From: Anaerotruncus colihominis
Lineage (GTDB): Bacteria; Bacillota; Clostridia; Oscillospirales; Ruminococcaceae
DNA: 64,000 nt
Assembly (NCBI GenBank): GCA_025146135.1
Contig: CP102255.1
Location: 310,001 to 374,000, forward strand
Reading direction: 5' to 3'
Shown here: piece after piece, positions 7,927-17,392 of the stretch
Layout: every line of letters starts with the position of its first letter
How positions within the stretch are numbered: the first letter of the stretch is position 1
Notes under the pieces: model-generated
What the model saw: the letters and a program-made list of their open reading frames with translations, nothing else
What the model was told of the DNA's origin: nothing
Databases searched by the model: none
Program-made: the position numbers and the translations under genes

Positions 7927-9330
7927 ATGAAAATCGTAATTGTGGGGGACGGCAAGGTTGGCTATACGCTGACAGAGCAGCTCTCCGAGGAAGGGCACGA
8001 CATTGTCGTGATCGACAGCAACCGGACAGTTCTGGCCGCCCTCGCGGAAACCTTCGACGTGATGGTTGTACACGGCAACGGCGCGAGCTTGCAGACACAG
8101 TTGACCGCGGATGTCGGAAGCAGCGATCTGCTGATCGCGGCGACAAGTGCGGATGAAATCAACGTGCTCTGCTGCATCATCGCCCGCAAGCTTGGCTGCG
8201 AGCACACGATCGCCCGGATGCGAAATCCCGAATATGCAGAGCAGCTTCTCTTTTTAAAGGACGAATTGGGGCTGAGTATGACGATCAATCCGGAACGAGC
8301 GGCCGCGCGGGAGATTTTCAGGCTGCTTCAGTTTCCGACGTTTCTGCGCCGCGATTCCTTTGCAAAGGGGCGTGTTGAAATTGTCGAAATCGAGCTGCGC
8401 GAGGGCAGCATCCTCAACGGCAAGCGTATGTCGGAGCTTTACAGGATTGCACGCGTCAAGGTGCTTGTCTGCGCGGTGGAACGCGGCGAGAGTGTACATA
8501 TTCCGGACGGACGCTTTAAGCTGCAAAAGGGAGACAAGCTGTTTGTGACGGCTTCCACGCAGGATTTGACAGCTCTGATCAAGCATCTGGGGCTCTATCA
8601 GCACAAGATCAAAAACGCTATCTTGGTCGGCGGCAGCCGTATTGCGTATTATCTGACGCGCCTGCTGACCGAGGCGGGCATCCATGTAAAGCTCATTGAA
8701 ACGGACCCAGCGCGCTGCGAGCAGCTCGCGGAGCTGCTTCCGCAGGCTGATATTCTCCATGCCGACGGTTCGAATCAGGCGGTGCTGCGCGCAGAGGGTA
8801 TCGAACGCACCGACGCGGTTGTAACGCTTACAAACATCGACGAGGAAAATTTGCTTATTTCGATGTACGCCAATTATTTGAAGGTGCCCAAGGTTGTTAC
8901 CAAAATTAACCGCACCGAATACAGTGAGGTTATCCGGGGCAAGGGGATCGACTGCGTTATCAGCCCCAAGCTGCTCTGTGCAAACGACATTGTGCGCTAT
9001 GTGCGCGCCATGCAGAACACGACGGGCGCTATGTTGGCTCTGCATCGGATCGTCGATGGAAAGGTTGAGGCGATGGAATTTTTGGCGGACGCCGCCACGC
9101 TTCATCTGGGCGAGACGCTCGAAAAGATCCGCCTCAAGCCCAATATTCTCATCGCCTGCATCAACCGCGGCAACCGCATCATTATTCCGCAGGGAAGCGA
9201 TACGATCGAGGAGGGGGATTCCCTGGTCGTTGTGACGACGGCTGACCGCATGATAACCAGCCTGAACGCGATCTTTGACGAGAGCGGCGCCGTGCCGGCA
9301 GCCGGTGCGCGGGAGGGCGGCGCGCTATGA
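7927..9330 (+). CDS. trkA: Trk potassium uptake regulatory subunit TrkA
   Basis: A 467-residue cytoplasmic gating protein with the duplicated RCK layout. The first Rossmann half opens with IVGDGKVGYTLTEQL and the second with VGGSRIAYYLTRLL, each followed by an RCK_C domain. It binds NAD(H) or other nucleotides and controls potassium flow through TrkH. Start ATG 7927 follows AAGAAAGAAC; the in-frame extension to 7882 has no ribosome site. The stop overlaps the trkH start (ATGA), so the two are translationally coupled and share the promoter at 7838. Confidence 0.95.
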   Translation: MKIVIVGDGKVGYTLTEQLSEEGHDIVVIDSNRTVLAALAETFDVMVVHGNGASLQTQLTADVGSSDLLIAATSADEINVLCCIIARKLGCEHTIARMRNPEYAEQLLFLKDELGLSMTINPERAAAREIFRLLQFPTFLRRDSFAKGRVEIVEIELREGSILNGKRMSELYRIARVKVLVCAVERGESVHIPDGRFKLQKGDKLFVTASTQDLTALIKHLGLYQHKIKNAILVGGSRIAYYLTRLLTEAGIHVKLIETDPARCEQLAELLPQADILHADGSNQAVLRAEGIERTDAVVTLTNIDEENLLISMYANYLKVPKVVTKINRTEYSEVIRGKGIDCVISPKLLCANDIVRYVRAMQNTTGAMLALHRIVDGKVEAMEFLADAATLHLGETLEKIRLKPNILIACINRGNRIIIPQGSDTIEEGDSLVVVTTADRMITSLNAIFDESGAVPAAGAREGGAL

Positions 9331-10772
9331 ATTACAGGATCGTCTTAAATCTGATGGGGCGCATCATGATCGTGGAAGCCCTGTTCATGCTGCCGCCGCT
9401 GGCAATCGCGGTCTACTGCGGCGAATGGCTGGCGGTGCGCGGCTTTCTGATCGCCGTCGCATTGCTTGCGGCCGTGGCGGCCTGGTGGACGCGCGGCGGT
9501 AGCCCGCGCGGTATGGATGCGCGCGAGGGCTTTGTGACCGTCGGCCTTGTATGGCTGGTCGTTTCGCTGTTTGGCGCAATCCCGTTTTACGCCAGCGGTG
9601 CGATCCCCAGCTACATCGACTGTGTGTTCGAAACGGTGTCCGGCTTTACAACGACAGGCTCGAGTATTCTGACGGACGTGGAGGCGCTGCCTCAAAGCCT
9701 GCTTTATTGGCGCAGCTTTACACATTGGGTCGGCGGCATGGGGGTGCTGGTCTTTCTGCTGGCGGTCGCCCCCGCGCGCCACAATGGCGGCGACGCGCTG
9801 CATCTGCTGCGCGCTGAAAGCCCCGGTCCCCAGGTCGATAAGCTTGTTCCGCGTATGCATCAGACGGCCAAGATTCTTTATGGCATCTATGTCGTCATGA
9901 CAGCGATTCAGATTGTTCTGTTGCTGGCCGGCGGTATGCCGCTGTTCGACGCTGTAACCACGTCGTTCGGTACGGCGGGTACTGGCGGATTCGGCATCAA
10001 AAATGACAGCCTGGCCGGCTACAGCCCCTATATCCAGACAGTCACGACAGTTTTTATGGCGCTGTTTGGCGTCAATTTTTCCGTTTATTACCTGATTCTT
10101 ACCGGCGCGTTTTCCAAGGCGCTGTTCAATGAGGAGGTGCGCGTCTATTTCGGCATTATGCTGGCGGCCATCGCCGTGATCACCTGGAACATCCTTCCAA
10201 TGTTTGGCGGCGACGCGGGACAGGCGCTGCATCACGCAGCGTTTCAGGTTTCATCCGTGATGACGACGACCGGCTTTTCCACAATTGATTTCAACCTTTG
10301 GCCGGAATTTTCGCGCGCGGTATTGACGGTGCTGATGATTTTGGGCGCCTGCGCCGGTTCGACGGGCGGCGGTATCAAGACGGCGCGTCTGATTATCCTG
10401 TTTAAATCCGCCAAAAAGGAAATTTCGCAGCTTTTTCATCCGCGTTCTGTCAAGCTGGCGCGCATGGACGGCCATGTCCTGTCCAATGACACCGTCCATG
10501 CGGTAAACGCCTATATGTCCGTCTATATGATCGTACTGGCGGCGTCGGCGCTGCTTGTATCGCTTGATGAATTGTCTCTGGAAACGAATTTGACGGCGGT
10601 GCTCTCCTGCCTGAATAATATCGGCCCCGGGCTTGGGATGGTCGGTCCCATGAGCAATTTTTCGGTTTATTCTGATTTCAGCAAGATCATTCTGACAGCC
10701 GATATGCTGATCGGCAGGCTGGAAATTTTTCCTGTGCTCGCGCTGTTCGCACCGTCAACCTGGCGGCGCTGA
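9327..10772 (+). CDS. trkH: Trk potassium uptake channel subunit TrkH
   Basis: A 481-residue membrane protein of the TrkH/KtrB superfamily that forms the potassium pathway. The four pore-loop filters are visible in order: SGFTTTGSS, FGTAGTGGFG, TTTGFST and NNIGPGLGMVG. The acidic/basic loop after the third repeat and the length are normal. It starts within the trkA stop codon. The C-terminal end APSTWRR is typical of TrkH. No other potassium genes are nearby. Confidence 0.95.
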   Translation: MNYRIVLNLMGRIMIVEALFMLPPLAIAVYCGEWLAVRGFLIAVALLAAVAAWWTRGGSPRGMDAREGFVTVGLVWLVVSLFGAIPFYASGAIPSYIDCVFETVSGFTTTGSSILTDVEALPQSLLYWRSFTHWVGGMGVLVFLLAVAPARHNGGDALHLLRAESPGPQVDKLVPRMHQTAKILYGIYVVMTAIQIVLLLAGGMPLFDAVTTSFGTAGTGGFGIKNDSLAGYSPYIQTVTTVFMALFGVNFSVYYLILTGAFSKALFNEEVRVYFGIMLAAIAVITWNILPMFGGDAGQALHHAAFQVSSVMTTTGFSTIDFNLWPEFSRAVLTVLMILGACAGSTGGGIKTARLIILFKSAKKEISQLFHPRSVKLARMDGHVLSNDTVHAVNAYMSVYMIVLAASALLVSLDELSLETNLTAVLSCLNNIGPGLGMVGPMSNFSVYSDFSKIILTADMLIGRLEIFPVLALFAPSTWRR

Positions 10773-10832
10773 CTCGAAAATACAGTCCGCGCCCCATACG
10801 ATAAGATAGAAATTTGACAGGGAGGGCAAACG

Positions 10833-12014
10833 ATGCTCAATTTTGATTATTATGCTCCGACAAAGGTTGTCTTTGGAAAGGACGCCCAAATGCGCTGCGC
10901 CGGACTGGTGAAGGAATGCGGCGGCACACGCGTTTTTTTGCTCTATGGCGGCGGCAGCGCCGTTAAAAGCGGCCTGATCGGTACGATTGAACAAAACCTG
11001 CGTGAAAACGGGCTTGTGTGTGAAACGCTCGGCGGGGTGCATCCCAACCCATATCTTTCATTCGCTCGCCATGCGGCCGAAAAAGCCGCCGCTTTCGGCG
11101 CGGATTTTATCCTGGCGGTCGGAGGCGGCAGCGTCATCGACACCGCCAAGGCCGTCGGGCTTGCGCTGGCCAACCCGGGCGTCGATCTCTGGGATTTCTG
11201 GACAAAGGGGAGAAAACCCGCGGGCTGCACGCCGGTCGGCGCGGTGCTGACCATTCCGGCGGCCGGCAGCGAAATGAGCAATTCGTCCGTGCTTACCGAT
11301 GAGGAAACCGGCGTCAAGCGCGGCCTTGGGCTTGATGTGGTGCGCCCCAGATTTGCAGTTATGAATCCGGAGCTGACCTTTACCCTTCCGGTATACCAGG
11401 TGGCGTGCGGCGTGGTCGATATCATGATGCATACGCTCGATCGGTACTTTAATCCGGTCGCCGGCAACGAGCTGACCGATGAAATCGCCGAGGCGCTGCT
11501 GCGCGTGACGATCCGAAACGGACGTATCGCTGTGAAGGATACGCACGACTATCACGCGATGAGCGAATTGATGTGGGCCGGCAGCCTGTCCCACAATGAC
11601 CTGACAGGGCTTGGCGCGCCGAAGGATTTCGCGCCGCACCAGTTTGGACACGAGCTTTCCGCCAAGTTTGATGTTGCGCATGGCGCGAGCCTGTCGACGA
11701 TGTGGGGACCGTGGGCGCGCTATTGTATGGATACAAACCCGGCCCGGTTCGCGCGGTATGGCCGCAGCGTGTGGGGAATCAGCGGTGCGTCCGAGATCAA
11801 AACAGCACAAGCTGCGATTGAGGCAACTGTCGATTATTTCCGGTCGCTTGGAATGCCGACCTGCTTTACAGAGCTTGGCATCGGCGTGCAGGACGACGCG
11901 GTCCTGCGCGAGCTGGCCGAGCGGTGTACTTTTTACGGCAAGCGCACAATCGGAACATTCCGCGTGCTCGGCGTCGAGGATATTTATGCCGTTTACAAGA
12001 TGGCAAACTGCTGA
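10833..12014 (+). CDS. Iron-containing alcohol dehydrogenase (BdhA/YqhD type)
   Basis: A 393-residue group III alcohol dehydrogenase, expected to reduce aldehydes (butanal, acetaldehyde or others) with NAD(P)H. The Rossmann part shows GGGSVIDTAKAVGLA, and IPAAGSEMSNSSVLT is the family phosphate-binding stretch. The metal site is seen in VVDIMMHTLDRY (Asp and His), APHQFGHELS and VAHGASL. AGGGAGGG precedes the ATG. It is monocistronic: a small gap follows trkH and a strong terminator follows. The natural substrate cannot be read from the sequence. Confidence 0.92.
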   Translation: MLNFDYYAPTKVVFGKDAQMRCAGLVKECGGTRVFLLYGGGSAVKSGLIGTIEQNLRENGLVCETLGGVHPNPYLSFARHAAEKAAAFGADFILAVGGGSVIDTAKAVGLALANPGVDLWDFWTKGRKPAGCTPVGAVLTIPAAGSEMSNSSVLTDEETGVKRGLGLDVVRPRFAVMNPELTFTLPVYQVACGVVDIMMHTLDRYFNPVAGNELTDEIAEALLRVTIRNGRIAVKDTHDYHAMSELMWAGSLSHNDLTGLGAPKDFAPHQFGHELSAKFDVAHGASLSTMWGPWARYCMDTNPARFARYGRSVWGISGASEIKTAQAAIEATVDYFRSLGMPTCFTELGIGVQDDAVLRELAERCTFYGKRTIGTFRVLGVEDIYAVYKMANC

Positions 12015-12018
12015 TGAG

Positions 12019-12064
12019 CAGACAGAAAGCCGTCCGCCTTTACAGGCGGACGGCTTTCTGTCTG
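12019..12064. terminator. Bidirectional terminator between convergent genes
   Basis: CAGACAGAAAGCCGTCCGCC and its perfect complement form a 20-bp stem with a 6-base loop between the alcohol dehydrogenase and the minus-strand flavoprotein. Confidence 0.75.
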
Positions 12065-12163
12065 CCGCTGTCCTCAACAGGTCGTAGGCATATGTATACA
12101 TTTTATTGCGAGTGGAAAACAAAAAAGGTTCATGCAGAGATGTACAGCCTGCGCACAGGCGCA

Positions 12164-13279
12164 TTAGCGCCACGCGAGCCGGATACGGTGTTCAGGGCAG
12201 CGGGCGGCGCACAGGCCGCAGCCGGTGCAGGCGTCGGGGTCGACGGTATAGAACCCGTCGCTGCTCAATCGGATGCCGCCCCCCAGGCAGCTTGCGGCGC
12301 ACAGACCGCAGTCGATGCGCGTGCAGGGGTTTTGAAAGGCACAGACAAGCTGCTGAGCAGGGATATCCTCAAAGGGAATCAGCTTTTGCAGGGCGCGGCC
12401 GTGCTGCGCTGCCAGGGTTGTATTGTGGGCGTCGGTCCAGGCGCGCAGATCGCTGACGATTCGCGTGATGCGTTCATAGCCGGCGAGCAGCACTGTGGAA
12501 GCAAGCTGCACCGCGTTGGCGCCGAGCATCACATATTCCAAAACGTGTTCGTACGATTCGATCCCGCCGATCCCACAGATCTCGCAGCGCGTCAATTGTG
12601 CGAGCGTGGCGGTCGTTGCAAGTGCGACTGGACGCAGGTTTGCACCGGAATAACCGCCGCAGGTGGGCATCAGCGGCATGCCGTGTTCTATATCGACGCC
12701 GGCAAGCCCCTTGAGGCTGTCGATGGCGCTGATCGCCTGCGCGCCCGCCTGCTCGACCGCATGTACGAACGCAACGTTCGCGCTTGCGTCATAGGACAAC
12801 TTAACCATCACAGGCAGGTCGACCGCCTCGACAACGGCGCGCACATAGCCGCCGATTTGTTCCTGGGAGCGCCCGAAACGCGTGCTCCGTGTCCCGATGG
12901 GCGCGCTGATGCTTAACTCGATTGCATCCGCGCCGAGACGTTCCACCTTCTTGGCGATATAGGCGGTTTCTGATTCGGTGGCCCCCCAGACCGAACAGAT
13001 CAGGATGCTGTCGCGCTTATCTATGCGCTTGATTTCCTGTTCCCACTGTTCAAGATCGATGGTGGAATACAGCATGGTGTTGAACAAACTTCCGCCATGC
13101 TGGTAGAGGCGCGGACAGACGCGCGTGCTCGCCTCCAGCGTGATTGTTTCCGTGACGACGGCAGCCGCGCCCGCGTCGATCGATTTCTGGATGGCGGCTG
13201 CGTCGCATGACCAGGGTCCGGCGGCCACAATCACCGGATTTTTTAACGTCATGCCAAGAAATTGCACGGATAAGGACAT
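12164..13279 (-). CDS. Dihydroorotate/dihydropyrimidine dehydrogenase-like FMN protein with two [4Fe-4S] clusters
   Basis: A 371-residue protein built like PreA: an FMN TIM barrel (residues ~1-290, beginning VQFLGMTLKNPVIVAAGPW) followed by two [4Fe-4S] motifs, CTRIDCGLCAASC and CTGCGLCAARCP. Reduced ferredoxin or a partner could feed electrons to the flavin. The position next to cytosine permease and deaminase suggests it acts on uracil, dihydrouracil or a relative. However, the usual SCP(H/N) loop that carries the active-site cysteine reads SAPIGTRSTRFG, so the chemistry or substrate may differ. No PreT partner is present. Start ATG 13279 has AGGAGGGGGAAGG upstream. It lies 138 bp behind the LacI-type regulator gene. 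Confidence 0.85.
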   Translation of the reverse strand: MSLSVQFLGMTLKNPVIVAAGPWSCDAAAIQKSIDAGAAAVVTETITLEASTRVCPRLYQHGGSLFNTMLYSTIDLEQWEQEIKRIDKRDSILICSVWGATESETAYIAKKVERLGADAIELSISAPIGTRSTRFGRSQEQIGGYVRAVVEAVDLPVMVKLSYDASANVAFVHAVEQAGAQAISAIDSLKGLAGVDIEHGMPLMPTCGGYSGANLRPVALATTATLAQLTRCEICGIGGIESYEHVLEYVMLGANAVQLASTVLLAGYERITRIVSDLRAWTDAHNTTLAAQHGRALQKLIPFEDIPAQQLVCAFQNPCTRIDCGLCAASCLGGGIRLSSDGFYTVDPDACTGCGLCAARCPEHRIRLAWR

Positions 13280-13417
13280 ACCCTTCCCCCTCCTTTGGAA
13301 AACAGAACATACACGTCCAGGCCCAAAAGAATCCGAGGCCCCAAAACAGCCCGGAGGCGCGATTCTGTGTGAATTGCAGGCGGCTTGCATAAAACAGAAA
13401 ATATGTTTTTGACACAT

Positions 13418-14434
13418 CTAATCAAATAATTCATGAATATATTTTTTGTTTCCACAGGAGCGGCGGATTTTCAGCTTAGGCTGTAAAACAACCTCCTGCG
13501 GGACAGTCTCGGCAATCTGCGCGTCCTCGATCAAATCGAACAAAAGCCGCGCGGCGACCATTCCCAGCCGTTTGGAGGGCTGCTCGATGCTGGTCAGTTC
13601 CGGCGTGACGAGGTCGCACAGAAGCGAATCGTCAAATCCCACGACAGCCAGCCGCGCAGGGATATCGACGCCGTCGTCACGCGCGGCCTTCATGACGCCG
13701 AAGGCGAGATCGTCGCTGCCGGCAAAGATGGCATCGGGCAGCGTTTCCGTCGCAAACAGCCGCCGCGCAGCCAAATAGCCGCCGCGCAGGCCGCCGGCCG
13801 CCATGTGGATATGGCCCTGCTGCACATCGGCGTCCAGCAGAGCGCGCCGGTATCCGGAGATGATCGGATCGTTTCTGCTGTGTCCTGTTTCGTCGAGCAG
13901 CAGGTCGATGCGCCGCCGTCCCAAACCGAGCAGATGCTGCGTCATCTTATAAGCAATGCCCTCAAAGTTGATATAGCAGGCGGTCATCTCCCCGTCGCCC
14001 TGCCCGATCAACACAAAGGCGCTGCTGCCCAGGCCGCATTCATTCAGCCGCGCCTGCGTCAGGTTGGACGAGGAGCAGATCACACCGTCGACCCGCCGGT
14101 CAAACACCATGCGCAGCAGCCGGTCCTCCTCCTCGGGGCGGCCATGGGTGCTGCATAAAAGCACGGTGCTCCCTTTTTTTGTCGCGACCGATTCAACGCC
14201 CGCGACCACCTTCTGATTGATACCGCCCTCAATGTTTGGCACAAGCAGAGCGATGGTATTTGTGCGCGCGAGGTTGAGCCGGCGAGCAAACCAGTTTGGG
14301 GTGTAATTGTGCCGGGCCATGACCTCCAGAATGTGTGCGCGCGTTTCAGGCTGCACAAGCTCCGGGTGATTGAGCACGCGTGAAACGGTGGCGACGGACA
14401 CCTGAGCCTGCCGGGCAATTTCCTTGATATTCAC
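13418..14434 (-). CDS. LacI-family transcriptional regulator of the pyrimidine locus
   Basis: A 338-residue repressor with an N-terminal HTH (IKEIARQAQVSVATVSRVL, residues 3-21), the hinge helix NWFARRLNLART and a periplasmic-binding-type sensor domain. The effector is inferred to be a nucleobase or related compound, since the gene is divergent from codB-codA and directly upstream of the flavoprotein gene. GGAGGAGG precedes the ATG. A perfect cre/LacI-type site lies in the 366-bp divergent region and is a likely target. CcpA itself can be excluded only by comparison. Confidence 0.9.
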   Translation of the reverse strand: MNIKEIARQAQVSVATVSRVLNHPELVQPETRAHILEVMARHNYTPNWFARRLNLARTNTIALLVPNIEGGINQKVVAGVESVATKKGSTVLLCSTHGRPEEEDRLLRMVFDRRVDGVICSSSNLTQARLNECGLGSSAFVLIGQGDGEMTACYINFEGIAYKMTQHLLGLGRRRIDLLLDETGHSRNDPIISGYRRALLDADVQQGHIHMAAGGLRGGYLAARRLFATETLPDAIFAGSDDLAFGVMKAARDDGVDIPARLAVVGFDDSLLCDLVTPELTSIEQPSKRLGMVAARLLFDLIEDAQIAETVPQEVVLQPKLKIRRSCGNKKYIHELFD

Positions 14435-14496
14435 GCAGCCTCCTCCTTACATACAACACAAACGCCGCAATCGATCGTCCCTATCATTCTGTATAT

Positions 14497-14525
14497 AGAT
14501 TACCAAGATAACATGCAAAATGCAA
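14497..14525 (-). promoter_or_regulatory. Promoter of the LacI-type regulator gene
   Basis: On the minus strand, TTGCAT, a 17-base spacer and TAATCT stand about 60 bases before the regulator start. Confidence 0.5.
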
Positions 14526-14584
14526 GAGGATTGGACATGTATCAAATATAAAATTGTATAAAAAGACAACGGTTAAAATTTGTA

Positions 14585-14599
14585 ATGAAAGCGGTTACA
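14585..14599. promoter_or_regulatory. cre/LacI-family operator
   Basis: ATGAAAGCGGTTACA matches the catabolite-responsive element consensus WTGNAANCGNWNNCW at every position. It lies between the divergent regulator and codB genes, so the local LacI protein, CcpA, or both could bind. Confidence 0.65.
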
Positions 14600-14666
14600 A
14601 AGAATGAGTCGGGGGAATCACACAAACGGAATCGGGCGTTATGACGGAAAAAACGGCCTATTTTTG

Positions 14667-14739
14667 GCTATTTAGCCGCTGGTAAATAGCGGCAGATCAT
14701 GGTATAGTAAAGACAATGTTATGAAACTATTTTCATAAC
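14667..14739 (+). promoter_or_regulatory. codBA promoter region with two inverted repeats
   Basis: GCTATTTA / TAAATAGC (14667-14690) is a perfect 8-bp inverted repeat just upstream of a TATAGT -10-like hexamer (14703). GTTATGAAA / TTTCATAAC (14718-14739) is a perfect 9-bp inverted repeat downstream of it. Both flank the likely transcript start of codB. Confidence 0.5.
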
Positions 14740-14800
14740 GTGTTTGAGGTGCCGGCCAAGAGGCATGGCGTGCAAATCCGGATTGAAAGGGAGGAACATT

Positions 14801-16054
14801 ATGAGCGAGCAAACCAAACGGAAACCACAGGCGGAAGACAGCGAATACTCGTTGAGCGCCGTCCCCTCTGCAAAAAAGACACAGGGCCTTTGGGCTGCAA
14901 TGGTGGTGCTTGTCGGCTTCACATTCTTTACGCCGAGCATGACGGCGGGAGGAAACCTCGGCATCGGTATGAACCTGACGGGCTTTCTTTCGGCCATGAT
15001 TATCGGCAACGCGTTTTTGGGCGTTTACTGCGGCATTTTAGGTTACATCGGCCAAAAGACAGGTCTGACGCTTGACCTGCTCGCACACCGTTCCTTCGGT
15101 GATAAAGGCTCGTTGCTGCCCTCGGCGCTCATCAGCTTCACACAGATCGGCTGGTTCGGCGTGGGCGTTGCGATGTTTGCGATCCCGGTGTCCGGCCTGA
15201 CCGGCGGCAAAGTGCCCGTCTGGCTGCTGATTGTCATCACCGGCGTTATCATGACCGTCACAGCTTACATCGGCATCAAGGCGCTCGCTGTGCTCGGATC
15301 CATTGCCGTTCCCCTGATCGCCATCCTCGGCGTCTATTCCGTATCGTGGGGAGTCGGCCAGGTCGGCGGCTTTACAAATGTCTTTGCGGAGCATCCCGAA
15401 AATCCACTGACCCTGGCGGCCGGTATCGCGATCGTTGTGGGTTCGTTTATTTCGGGAGGTACTGCCACTCCGAACTTCACGCGCTTTTCCAAGACTGCGA
15501 AAATTGCCGTATGGGCGACGGTCATCGCCTTCTTTGTAGGCAATTCCATCATGATGATTTTCGGCGCGGTCGGAGGCGCGGTCACCGGCGTGGCGGATAT
15601 CTTTGATATCCTGATTCTCCAAGGGCTGGCAATCCCGGCGGCTGTTACGCTCGGGCTGAATATCTGGACCACGAATAACAACGCGCTTTACACAGCGGGC
15701 CTTGGCGTGTCGAATATCGCGCGTGTGCCGATGAAGCCGATGGTACTTGTCGGCGGCGCGGTCGGCACGGTTACGGCCGTCTGGCTTTACAACAACTTTG
15801 TCGGATTTTTAAACCTGCTTTCCGGCATGATCCCGCCGGTCGGCGCGGTGGTCATCCTGCATTATTTCCTGCATAAGGAGGATTACTACAGCGAGGGCTA
15901 CAAGGCGGCGGCAGTCAATATCGGCGGTATTTTGGCGGTAATTGGCGGCGCGCTTGTCGGCATCTTTGTGACTTGGGGCATCAAGCCGGTCAATTCTCTT
16001 GTCGTTGCCGCTGTGATTTTCCTGATCTGGGATATGGCGACCCGTAAAAAGTAA
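14801..16054 (+). CDS. codB: Cytosine permease (NCS1 family)
   Basis: A 417-residue nucleobase:cation symporter with about 12 membrane helices after a hydrophilic N-terminus. The first helix WAAMVVLVGFTFFTPSMTAG, GYIGQKTGLTLDLLAHRSFG and the central ISGGTATPNFTRF stretch are typical of CodB-type NCS1 carriers, as is WTTNNNALYTAGL. The start ATG 14801 has GGGAGGAA upstream. It is followed after 35 bases by codA, which fixes cytosine as the likely substrate. Expression is probably under the divergent LacI-type regulator. Confidence 0.9.
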   Translation: MSEQTKRKPQAEDSEYSLSAVPSAKKTQGLWAAMVVLVGFTFFTPSMTAGGNLGIGMNLTGFLSAMIIGNAFLGVYCGILGYIGQKTGLTLDLLAHRSFGDKGSLLPSALISFTQIGWFGVGVAMFAIPVSGLTGGKVPVWLLIVITGVIMTVTAYIGIKALAVLGSIAVPLIAILGVYSVSWGVGQVGGFTNVFAEHPENPLTLAAGIAIVVGSFISGGTATPNFTRFSKTAKIAVWATVIAFFVGNSIMMIFGAVGGAVTGVADIFDILILQGLAIPAAVTLGLNIWTTNNNALYTAGLGVSNIARVPMKPMVLVGGAVGTVTAVWLYNNFVGFLNLLSGMIPPVGAVVILHYFLHKEDYYSEGYKAAAVNIGGILAVIGGALVGIFVTWGIKPVNSLVVAAVIFLIWDMATRKK

Positions 16055-16089
16055 GAATTTGTATCCGCATGGAAGAAAGGACGAGTCGT

Positions 16090-17325
16090 ATGCTGATTAA
16101 AAATGTATACATCGAGAATGCGCAGGAAACGAAGGATATCCGCATCAGAGACGGCGTTTTCAGCGAGATCGCGGCCGGCCTGACGCCGGAAGCGGGCGAG
16201 GAGGTTGTCGATGCGACGGGGCTGCTGGCTCTGCCGCCGTTTATTGAAAGCCATGTCCATCTCGATACATGCCTGACCGCCGGAGATCCTGTCTGGAATC
16301 TGTCGGGCACACTGTTTGAGGGGATCGAGTGCTGGAGCAAACGCAAACAGAAGCTTTCAAAGCAGGATGTGAAGGACCGCGCGGGCCGCGCTGTGCGCAT
16401 GTATGCGGCTAACGGCGTGCAGCATATCCGCACGCATGTCGACGTCACTGATCCGACGCTCATTGCGATGGAGGGAATGCTGGAGCTGAAGGATGAATTA
16501 AAGGATCTTGTCGATATCCAGATCGTCGCGTTTCCGCAGGAAGGCATCCAGAGCTACCCAAATGGGGAGCAGCTTGTGGAAAATGCCGTCAAGATGGGAG
16601 CGGATTGTGTGGGAGCGATCCCGCATTTCGAATTTACACGCGAATATGCGGTTGAGTCGGTCAATTTCTGCATGAAGATCGCCGAAAAGTATGGACGCCT
16701 GGTCGACGTGCACTGCGATGAAATCGACGATGAACAGTCAAAAGGGCTTGAGGTGCTCGCGTGCCGCGCCTTGGAAAGCGGTATGAAAGACATGGTGACA
16801 GCCAGCCATACAACGGCGATGCACAGCTATAACAATGCCTACTGCGGCAAGCTGTTCCGTTTGCTTGGCATGAGCGATATCAATTTTGTCTGCAATCCGC
16901 TTGTCAACACGCATTTGCAGGGACGCTTTGACACCTATCCCAAACGCCGCGGCGTCACGCGCGTCAAGGAGCTGTTGGCCAACGGCAACAATGTTTCCTT
17001 TGGGCATGACGATATCTTTGACCCATGGTATCCGCTGGGCGACGGCAACATGCGGGATGTAATCCATATGGGATTGCATGTCTGCCAGATGATGGGCTAT
17101 CAGGAGATCATGGATTCGTACAAATTCTGTACCTACAATGCCGCCCGCACGCTGCATCTGGGCGATAAGTACGGAATCCGGGAAGGAAATCCGGCAAGCT
17201 TTATCCTGCTCAACAACAACAATTTCTACAATGCGCTCAATCAAAAGAGCGAGGTGCTTTATTCCTATAACCGCGGCCGGCTGATTGCCAGCACAACGCC
17301 TGCGGAGAAAAAAGCCCTGTTCTGA
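16090..17325 (+). CDS. codA: Cytosine deaminase
   Basis: A 411-residue amidohydrolase that deaminates cytosine to uracil and ammonia in the cytoplasm. The metal ligands and catalytic residues known from the E. coli enzyme are all visible: the HVH pair in FIESHVHLDT, the glutamine in AFPQEG, His and Glu in DVHCDEIDD, His in ASHTTAMHSY and Asp in GHDDIFDPWYPLG. Start ATG 16090 follows AGAAAGGA; an upstream ATG at 16069 lacks a good site. It is co-transcribed with codB and ends before a 16-bp hairpin. Confidence 0.95.
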   Translation: MLIKNVYIENAQETKDIRIRDGVFSEIAAGLTPEAGEEVVDATGLLALPPFIESHVHLDTCLTAGDPVWNLSGTLFEGIECWSKRKQKLSKQDVKDRAGRAVRMYAANGVQHIRTHVDVTDPTLIAMEGMLELKDELKDLVDIQIVAFPQEGIQSYPNGEQLVENAVKMGADCVGAIPHFEFTREYAVESVNFCMKIAEKYGRLVDVHCDEIDDEQSKGLEVLACRALESGMKDMVTASHTTAMHSYNNAYCGKLFRLLGMSDINFVCNPLVNTHLQGRFDTYPKRRGVTRVKELLANGNNVSFGHDDIFDPWYPLGDGNMRDVIHMGLHVCQMMGYQEIMDSYKFCTYNAARTLHLGDKYGIREGNPASFILLNNNNFYNALNQKSEVLYSYNRGRLIASTTPAEKKALF

Positions 17326-17354
17326 GATTGGCCGACATCCCTCCTTTTTCCCAC

Positions 17355-17392
17355 ATGGACCTGCCCGGCGTATTTGCGCCGGGCAGGTCCAT
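17355..17392. terminator. Hairpin after codA
   Basis: ATGGACCTGCCCGGCG and its perfect complement form a 16-bp stem with a 6-base loop, 30 bases after codA. On the plus strand no T run follows, so termination is likely but not classic. Confidence 0.6.

Noticed and set aside
12164..13279. Naming the flavoprotein PreA or PyrD outright
   Set aside because: The active-site SCP motif is missing and no PreT or PyrK partner gene is present, so only a family-level call is safe.
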